DNA from: an uncultured Gammaproteobacteria bacterium
Lineage (GTDB): Bacteria; Pseudomonadota; Gammaproteobacteria; Magnimaribacterales; Magnimaribacteraceae
NCBI GenBank assembly: GCA_913042085.1
Contig: CAJWKH010000002.1
Coordinates: 1-57,590, forward strand
Reading direction: 5' to 3'
Length of the DNA stretch: 57,590 nt
This document shows positions 51,483 to 57,590 of the stretch, piece after piece. Position numbers and translations under genes: made by a program. Below the pieces are notes generated by a model. The model was not told the origin of the DNA. It saw only the letters and a program-made list of their open reading frames with translations, and did no database searches. Each line of letters opens with the position of its first letter. The first letter of the stretch is position 1.

Positions 51483-53305
51483 TGGCCGGCTCTATTCCTC
51501 AAGATTTTATAAGGGAGATTGTTGACACAACTGACATTGTCTCTTTAATTGATGGATATTTGCCACTTAAAAGAAAAGGTAAGGACCATTGGGGGATATG
51601 TCCTTTTTGTGATGATGGTAAAAATCCTTCCTTTAGCGTTAGCGAACAAAAACAATTCTTCTATTGTTTTAAGTGCAGAGCAACAGGAAATGTAATTGGT
51701 TTTTTACAATCCCATCAAGGTTTTGATTTTGTTGAATCTATTGAAGCTCTAGCTAGTAAAGCTGGTCTAGAAGTTCCTTATGAATCAAGCCAAACACCGA
51801 ATAAAGAAAGAGATCCATTATTAGATTGCATGAAGGCTGCTAGCGAAATTTTTGAAAAGAATTTAAACGAAAATGATTCTGCAGAGAAGACTAGAAAATA
51901 CATAAGGCAAGAAAGAAAAATTTCGCCTGAAATCTGTAAAAAATACTCTATAGGTTATTCACTAAATTCTTGGGATTCTTTAAGCGAACAATTAAAAAAG
52001 AAAGGTTTTTCAGAGGAAATATTAATTAAAGCAGGTTTAGCTAAGAAAAATAAAGAAGCTAAATTGTTTGATGTATTTAGGGACAGATTAATGTTTCCTA
52101 TCAAAGACAGGAAAGGAAGAGTAGTTGGTTTTGGAGGTAGGGTGATGAACCCTGATGACCAACCAAAATATTTAAATACTGGTGACACACCTATCTTTCA
52201 AAAAGGAAAAGAACTCTATGGCTTATTTGAGGCACTAGAGGTTAGAAGAGATCTAAATAAATTATTTGTGGTTGAAGGCTACATGGATACAGTTGCAATG
52301 TCCGAGCATGGTCTAAGAAACTCGGTGGCAACTTTAGGTATAGCAACAAATAGATTTCACGTTCAAAAATTATTACAACTCGTTAACGAGATAATTTTTT
52401 GTTTTGATGGAGATGATGCGGGTAGAGGCGCAGCTTGGGGGGCATTAAAAAATGTTCTACCAGCTGTTATAGACGGCACAGAAATAAAATTTTTATTTTT
52501 ACCAGAAGGAGAAGACCCAGCCAGTTTGCTTGAAAAAGAAAGCGTTGAAGACTTTAAGAAAAGGATAAATGAAGCAAAATTATTGTCTGAATATTTTATA
52601 GAGAAATTAACACAAACGTTTGATGTAACTTCGCTAGAAAAGAAGGCTTCTTTAGCCTCTAAAGCTATGGGGCATTTATCTTCAATGCAAGAGAGTTCGA
52701 TAAAGAAACTTTTAGAGAGTGAAGTCTCAAGTATTACTGGGCTAGATAAAGATGACATAAAGACACACAGTCAATCTTCAAGTTATAAAAGAAAATCCTC
52801 TAGAATTAAGAAAGACGCAACCGAAACTAAGGAAGAAAGAGTTTTTCAGCAAACAGGTTTAGGTTCTAAGATCCTTAATGTAATTCTTGCCTATCCTTTT
52901 TTAGCTTCAGAAATAAAAAACTTAGAAAGATTCGAAGGATTTAGAGAGCCTGAAGTTGGATTGATGATAGAGGTTGCTAAGTACTTTTTATCTGATCCAA
53001 AATTAGGAATATCTGATTTATTAAGTAATATTGATCCAGATTCTGCTTCATTTATAGGAACTTTAATCTCTACAAGCCCGACCATAGAAGAAAAGAATGC
53101 TTTGGCGTATTTAGAAGACTGTTTATCTTTGTTAAAAAAATCAGATTCGATCTCTAGAATTATCGAGCTAAAAGAAGTCTATAAGAACAACGGCCTATCT
53201 GAAGATGAAACTTTTGAACTTCAACAACATTTACTGTCTAATATAGATAAGCTAGAAGAACCTGAAAGAAAACTTTTAAGAGACTTAAGTCAAAAAACAA
53301 ATTAA
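51482..53305 (+). CDS. dnaG: DNA primase
   Basis: FIREIVDTTDIVSLIDGYLPLKRKGKDHWGICPFC...FVVEGYMDTVAMSEHGLRNSVATLGIA...FCFDGDDAGRGAAWGAL. Confidence 0.96.
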   Translation: MAGSIPQDFIREIVDTTDIVSLIDGYLPLKRKGKDHWGICPFCDDGKNPSFSVSEQKQFFYCFKCRATGNVIGFLQSHQGFDFVESIEALASKAGLEVPYESSQTPNKERDPLLDCMKAASEIFEKNLNENDSAEKTRKYIRQERKISPEICKKYSIGYSLNSWDSLSEQLKKKGFSEEILIKAGLAKKNKEAKLFDVFRDRLMFPIKDRKGRVVGFGGRVMNPDDQPKYLNTGDTPIFQKGKELYGLFEALEVRRDLNKLFVVEGYMDTVAMSEHGLRNSVATLGIATNRFHVQKLLQLVNEIIFCFDGDDAGRGAAWGALKNVLPAVIDGTEIKFLFLPEGEDPASLLEKESVEDFKKRINEAKLLSEYFIEKLTQTFDVTSLEKKASLASKAMGHLSSMQESSIKKLLESEVSSITGLDKDDIKTHSQSSSYKRKSSRIKKDATETKEERVFQQTGLGSKILNVILAYPFLASEIKNLERFEGFREPEVGLMIEVAKYFLSDPKLGISDLLSNIDPDSASFIGTLISTSPTIEEKNALAYLEDCLSLLKKSDSISRIIELKEVYKNNGLSEDETFELQQHLLSNIDKLEEPERKLLRDLSQKTN

Positions 53306-53347
53306 AGGGTTTTTATATTAAATAAGGCATTTATTAAAAAAAGATAA

Positions 53348-53363
53348 TATAATTGCGCACCGC
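53348..53363 (+). promoter_or_regulatory. Candidate -10 TATAAT with TGCGCACCGC discriminator upstream of rpoD
   Basis: TATAAT at 53348-53353 followed by TGCGCACCGC; no clear -35. Confidence 0.4.
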
Positions 53364-53375
53364 TAAGATTTAGAT

Positions 53376-55247
53376 ATGGCAAAAAAAGCAAAAACCCCAG
53401 TAGTTGAAGTTAAAGAAAAGGAAGTAGAAACTCCAGAAGAAGCCGAAGAGGTATTATTTGGAGAAGAAGACCTAGAAAACTCCGGTCTAAGAGAACTGCT
53501 TGATAAAGGTAAGGATCAAGGGTTCCTAACTTACCAAGAAATAAACTCAATGTTACCTGAGGATATTTCAGACCCAGATCAAGTGGAAGAGACAATACAA
53601 ATGCTTATGGATATAGGCATAGAAGTTCTAGAGTCAACAAATACTTCGGGTGGAGATAATGCTGAGGCAGCTCCAGAAACTATAGCAGATACAAGAACAA
53701 CTTTGACAACTGTTGAATCAGAGGTCGGTAGAACCACTGACCCTGTTAGGTTGTATATGAGAGAAATGGGAACAGTTGATCTCTTGACAAGAGAAGGAGA
53801 GATAGCCATTGCTAAAAGAATAGAAGAGGGTGCGAGAGAGTTGCTGTTCGCTTGTTGCTTCTATCCTGGAATTGTTGATCGAATATTAGATGAATATCAA
53901 GAAGTTGTTTCAGAAGACAAAAGGCTATCTGAAGTGCTTGTAGGATTTATGGACATAGAAGAAGGAATTCCACCTCCTGCGTTAGCCCAGAAGAAAGAAA
54001 AAGAAGAGAAAGGTGAGACAGAAGAAGAAGAGCAAACTGGTCCAGACCCTGCCGAGGTAAAGAAAAGATTTAGCTCTTTAAAGAGACAGTTTAATAAAAC
54101 TGAAAAAGCTTGTGTTAAATCAAGAACAAGTAAAGCAGCAATTAAAGAACAAGAGAAGTTAGGCGAAATTTTTAAATTTCTTAAATTGTCTCCAACTCAG
54201 TTTGAAATAATTGCTAACCCTGCCAGAGATGCATTAGAAATTATCAGAGAATGTGAGAAATTTATTTTCACGGTGATGGTTAAAAGAGGAAAGATGCCAA
54301 GAAAAGATTTTATTAAGGATTTTACTGGAAATGAAGCAAACTCTAGTTGGTCTGAGAAGATAGCAAAATCGAGAAAACCTTATGCTAAAGAAGTTAAAGA
54401 AAATATTGATGAGATAGTAAGACTGCAAAACAAACTCTTAAAGTTAGAAAAGATTATTCAATTACCGATAACTGAAATTAAAGATATTAATAGAAGGATG
54501 TCTATAGGCGAGGCGAAGACCCGAAGAGCAAAAAAAGACATGGTAGAGGCTAATTTAAGGTTAGTGATCTCTATTGCAAAGAAATATACGAATAGAGGTC
54601 TCCAATTCTTAGATCTTATACAAGAAGGCAACATTGGACTCATGAAAGCAGTGGATAAGTTTGAGTACAGAAGAGGGTATAAGTTTTCTACATACGCTAC
54701 TTGGTGGATCAGGCAAGCTATAACTAGATCGATAGCCGACCAAGCTAGAACGATTAGGATACCTGTTCATATGATAGAAACCATAAATAAACTAAACAGA
54801 GTTTCACGTCAGATGGTGCAAGAGATGGGTAGAGATCCTACACCAGAGGAATTAGGCGAAAGAATGGAATTACCGGAAGACAAGGTTAGAAGGGTTTTGA
54901 AGATAGCGAAAGAACCCATATCAACAGAAACACCTATTGGAGATGAAGAAGACACTACCCTTGGAGATTTTATAGAAGATACATCTATCGATTCTCCTGA
55001 CGAAGCAGCTACAGAAGAAAACCTTCAAGATGCGACAGATGATATTTTGGGGAGTCTGACCGCCAGAGAGGCAAAAGTATTAAGAATGAGATTCGGCATA
55101 GGTATGAATACAGATCACACATTAGAAGAAGTTGGAAAACAATTTGATGTTACAAGAGAGAGGATTAGGCAGATTGAAGCTAAAGCTTTAAGAAAGCTCA
55201 GGCACCCTACAAGATCGTCTCATCTGAAAGGTTTTTTAGACGAATAA
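53376..55247 (+). CDS. rpoD: RNA polymerase sigma-70 (RpoD)
   Basis: [77 protein letters not shown]...[34 protein letters not shown]. Confidence 0.98.
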   Translation: MAKKAKTPVVEVKEKEVETPEEAEEVLFGEEDLENSGLRELLDKGKDQGFLTYQEINSMLPEDISDPDQVEETIQMLMDIGIEVLESTNTSGGDNAEAAPETIADTRTTLTTVESEVGRTTDPVRLYMREMGTVDLLTREGEIAIAKRIEEGARELLFACCFYPGIVDRILDEYQEVVSEDKRLSEVLVGFMDIEEGIPPPALAQKKEKEEKGETEEEEQTGPDPAEVKKRFSSLKRQFNKTEKACVKSRTSKAAIKEQEKLGEIFKFLKLSPTQFEIIANPARDALEIIRECEKFIFTVMVKRGKMPRKDFIKDFTGNEANSSWSEKIAKSRKPYAKEVKENIDEIVRLQNKLLKLEKIIQLPITEIKDINRRMSIGEAKTRRAKKDMVEANLRLVISIAKKYTNRGLQFLDLIQEGNIGLMKAVDKFEYRRGYKFSTYATWWIRQAITRSIADQARTIRIPVHMIETINKLNRVSRQMVQEMGRDPTPEELGERMELPEDKVRRVLKIAKEPISTETPIGDEEDTTLGDFIEDTSIDSPDEAATEENLQDATDDILGSLTAREAKVLRMRFGIGMNTDHTLEEVGKQFDVTRERIRQIEAKALRKLRHPTRSSHLKGFLDE

Positions 55248-55258
55248 GAGTTTCTACA

Positions 55259-55335
55259 GGGCCTGTAGCTCAGTTGGTTAGAGCAGTGGACTCATAATCC
55301 ATTGGTCGGAGGTTCGAGTCCTCCCGGGCCCACCA
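55259..55335 (+). tRNA. ileX: tRNA with CAU anticodon, probably tRNA-Ile2 (lysidine-modified)
   Basis: GGGCCTGTAGCTCAGTTGGTTAGAGCAGTGGACTCATAATCCATTGGTCGGAGGTTCGAGTCCTCCCGGGCCCACCA; 7-bp acceptor (one G-U), anticodon loop CTCATAA, encoded CCA. Ile2 rather than Met inferred from rpoD adjacency (as E. coli ileX near rpoD). Confidence 0.9.
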
Positions 55336-57590
55336 TTAATACGGTCTAACGTTAAATCCAATATTCAATATTGGAGATTTATCTTCAAGATATATTATTG
55401 ATAAGAACAAAGGTCCCTTCACAAGACTGATCTCTCCATCAAGATGTTTTTCCCCATTATTAGAAGTAAAGTTAAAGTTTTCTTCAGATTGAAGATTAAA
55501 GGGAGAAGAAAATTTACGTTTTGAATGCCCAAGATTTAAAGAACCGCTAAAGCCTAAAATCTCAAAAGGGTAACGAATGTCTATGAAGATATTCTGGCTT
55601 AGTGCATTTAAAGAATTAAAATGTAAATTTAAGGAATCTCCTTTTTCTTCAAATGAATCAATAAAGATCTTGTCGTAAGAAATCCCGATATTAAGTTCTA
55701 AATAGTTAAGAACTATTGGTCTTTCAATAAAAGCAGAGGTCGTTTTAAATTTCATAGCCGATGACGAACTTCCAAAAAAATTACTATGACTAAAAGCTTT
55801 CCCATTATTATCTGTATAAATAAAACCTAATCTCATTTCTGATAGCACTTTTGATAAACCTATAAAATTAGCATTTGCTGATCCTTTTGTAGTTCCTGTA
55901 AATAGTTTGAGATGATTGGGTTGGTTTGAGTTAACTCCAAATATAAAAGAATCCTCATAGTTTTTATAAATAAATTCTTTATTTCTAGATGATCTTCTTA
56001 CCTCGTTATATTGGTTAAGGGAGGAAAGTACATATTCAGAATAAACGTTTCCTTTAGATATAAAGTTATTTAATAGATCTTCGTTTTGGGGGTCCAAAAC
56101 CTGAAAATAGGTTGTCAAACTATAGTCTGTTCCATTGCCATCAGTAAAGCTGCCAATGAAGTCATAATCATATTTGTTGTCTATTTCAATAGGCCATAAA
56201 ATCCAGTCTTCATCAAGGTCAACAAAATTATCGTAGAAATCATAGAAATCTCCGTTATTAAGAAGTACATAAGTTCTAGAATTTGAATCCACTATATCTA
56301 TATCACCATCATGGTCGTAATCAATTAAATTAAGTTTTCCTTGACCAATCCACATGGTGGAATGGGGGTTTCCATCTATATATACAGAATAATTAGGATG
56401 CTTCTCCTCAGTTACATCAACAAAATTTTTACCCTCAATATTCTTAAAGAATTGTATGACTCTTGATCGGTAATAAGGTTCATGAATAGTGGAAGCCAAA
56501 ATGATATCTATGTACCCATCATCATCAAAATCAAAAGCCTCCATATCGTTTGCATTGCCGTTATCGCCAAAGAAATTTGCAGGCAGCTCAATAAATCCAC
56601 GTTGAGTCCAATCATTTGAGCCATTATTTAGATAGACGGCTCCTGCACTATTTTCACTAAATCCATATAAAGAAGAAATTCGAGGGTTAAACCACCCAAA
56701 TGCCACATCTCCATAACCATCATTATCAAAATCGCCTATAGTTGCTGTTGTAGGCCATAATATATCTACATTATGACCGTGATTGTCATAATCCACTTCT
56801 TGCCAGTAAAATTGAGGAAAATTATGATTTGCTTCAAAATTTCCTGTGCCATCATTAATTAAAGCTGTAAAAGGTATTATCTCGCTACAAGGCAAACAGG
56901 TATCTGGTTGCGATTCCCCACTAAATAAGTACCCAGGAGTGGTTTGGTCAAAAATAGGTGCAAAAATATCTAAGTCCCCATCACCATCTAAATCACCGTA
57001 AGCTGCATCGTGCACAAATATTTGTCCGTACTCTTCTTTAAAAAAAAGATCCGGTAAATTTGATAAACTTTTATTTTCTAATATTCCCTGATTACTAAGA
57101 TAAAGTATGCTTGTATCATAATAGTCACTTAAACCATCTCCATTAAAGTCAGCTACGATTTTTCCGTTAGTGTAGTCATGTTGATTTCCGCATTCTTTTC
57201 TTGGGTCATTATTTTCATCATTTAACCAGTTTGTACCTCCTTGAACACAAGGAAATCTATTATTTGTAAACATCTCCGGCGCTATTTTAAAGTGGCCATT
57301 TCCATCATTTAAGAACGTGATCATTAGATCCTCAGGTACAAATTCTCTAGTTCCAAATGACTGACCTACATAAATAAGGTCAGAGAAATTATCTCCATTA
57401 AGATTTGCTTCAAACCATTGCCCGATATTGAACCAAGGACCTTCAACGCTTATTTCATCGTCGTTAGAATCATCTCCTGGGTGTTGCCCTTGAGCTCTAA
57501 CTTGCAAAAAACCGTAATCTTCAATCTTATATTTATCGTTAGAGGGCAATTCACCCGAGAACCTATATTCACTCATGCTGTAAGTGAAAG
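55336..57590 (-). CDS. FG-GAP/VCBS repeat protein with putative C-terminal outer-membrane beta-barrel; N-terminus probably beyond window
   Basis: Multiple Ca-binding-type repeats (ADFNGDGLSDYYD, GDLDGDGDLDIFAP, GDFDNDGYGDVAFG, FDFDDDGYIDIILAS, IDYDHDGDIDIVDS) with LNDGNGHF/INDGTGNF; last ~270 aa are alternating-hydrophobicity strands ending in ...NIGFNVRPY. Frame upstream of the ORF-track Met (57576) has no stop before the window edge and no signal peptide follows that Met. Confidence 0.85.
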   Translation of the reverse strand, partial: FTYSMSEYRFSGELPSNDKYKIEDYGFLQVRAQGQHPGDDSNDDEISVEGPWFNIGQWFEANLNGDNFSDLIYVGQSFGTREFVPEDLMITFLNDGNGHFKIAPEMFTNNRFPCVQGGTNWLNDENNDPRKECGNQHDYTNGKIVADFNGDGLSDYYDTSILYLSNQGILENKSLSNLPDLFFKEEYGQIFVHDAAYGDLDGDGDLDIFAPIFDQTTPGYLFSGESQPDTCLPCSEIIPFTALINDGTGNFEANHNFPQFYWQEVDYDNHGHNVDILWPTTATIGDFDNDGYGDVAFGWFNPRISSLYGFSENSAGAVYLNNGSNDWTQRGFIELPANFFGDNGNANDMEAFDFDDDGYIDIILASTIHEPYYRSRVIQFFKNIEGKNFVDVTEEKHPNYSVYIDGNPHSTMWIGQGKLNLIDYDHDGDIDIVDSNSRTYVLLNNGDFYDFYDNFVDLDEDWILWPIEIDNKYDYDFIGSFTDGNGTDYSLTTYFQVLDPQNEDLLNNFISKGNVYSEYVLSSLNQYNEVRRSSRNKEFIYKNYEDSFIFGVNSNQPNHLKLFTGTTKGSANANFIGLSKVLSEMRLGFIYTDNNGKAFSHSNFFGSSSSAMKFKTTSAFIERPIVLNYLELNIGISYDKIFIDSFEEKGDSLNLHFNSLNALSQNIFIDIRYPFEILGFSGSLNLGHSKRKFSSPFNLQSEENFNFTSNNGEKHLDGEISLVKGPLFLSIIYLEDKSPILNIGFNVRPY

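Noticed and set aside
55254-55268. CTACAGGGCCTGTAG palindrome at the 5' end of the tRNA
   Set aside because: Mostly explained by the tRNA acceptor sequence with a few complementary flanking bases; short and probably fortuitous.
1-57590. CRISPR arrays, rRNA genes, transposases, prophage, toxin-antitoxin or restriction systems
   Set aside because: None seen in the supplied ORFs or intergenic sequence; the window is dominated by core metabolic genes.

Overview
This 57.6 kb AT-rich window looks like a streamlined marine gammaproteobacterial chromosome, possibly SAR86-like (inferred from gene content and order; no database search was run). Most of it is housekeeping genes with short or no intergenic gaps: mutY(partial)-hisBHAF, gpmA/rhodanese, ntrBC with a type-II glutamine synthetase, ubiA/rubredoxin, a DAACS symporter, a membrane pyrophosphatase, cmoAB, recG-ridA-spoT-rpoZ-gmk, pyrE-ribE, yqeY-rpsU, tsaD-folB-folK, pteridine reductase-cca-apaH-rsmA-pdxA-surA-lptD, amgK-murU, rpe-trpEGDC, tandem RRM proteins, fis-purH-purD-coq7, rsmE-gshB-ruvX-dnaG-rpoD, a CAU tRNA, and a partial FG-GAP-repeat protein. 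I saw no rRNA, CRISPR array, transposase, integrase or phage genes. The best candidates for follow-up are: (a) the FG-GAP propeller protein with a putative C-terminal beta-barrel next to the tRNA; (b) an accessory MFS / double hot-dog dehydratase / ACAD10-11-like kinase cassette between folK and the pteridine reductase gene; (c) a GSII glutamine synthetase in the usual glnA-ntrBC position with an NtrC-like box; (d) a tandem RRM operon with a GC-rich-discriminator promoter and 5' hairpin; (e) a DnaG with Cys replacing the usual zinc-ligand His; (f) repeated 4-nt stop-codon overlaps at convergent gene pairs.
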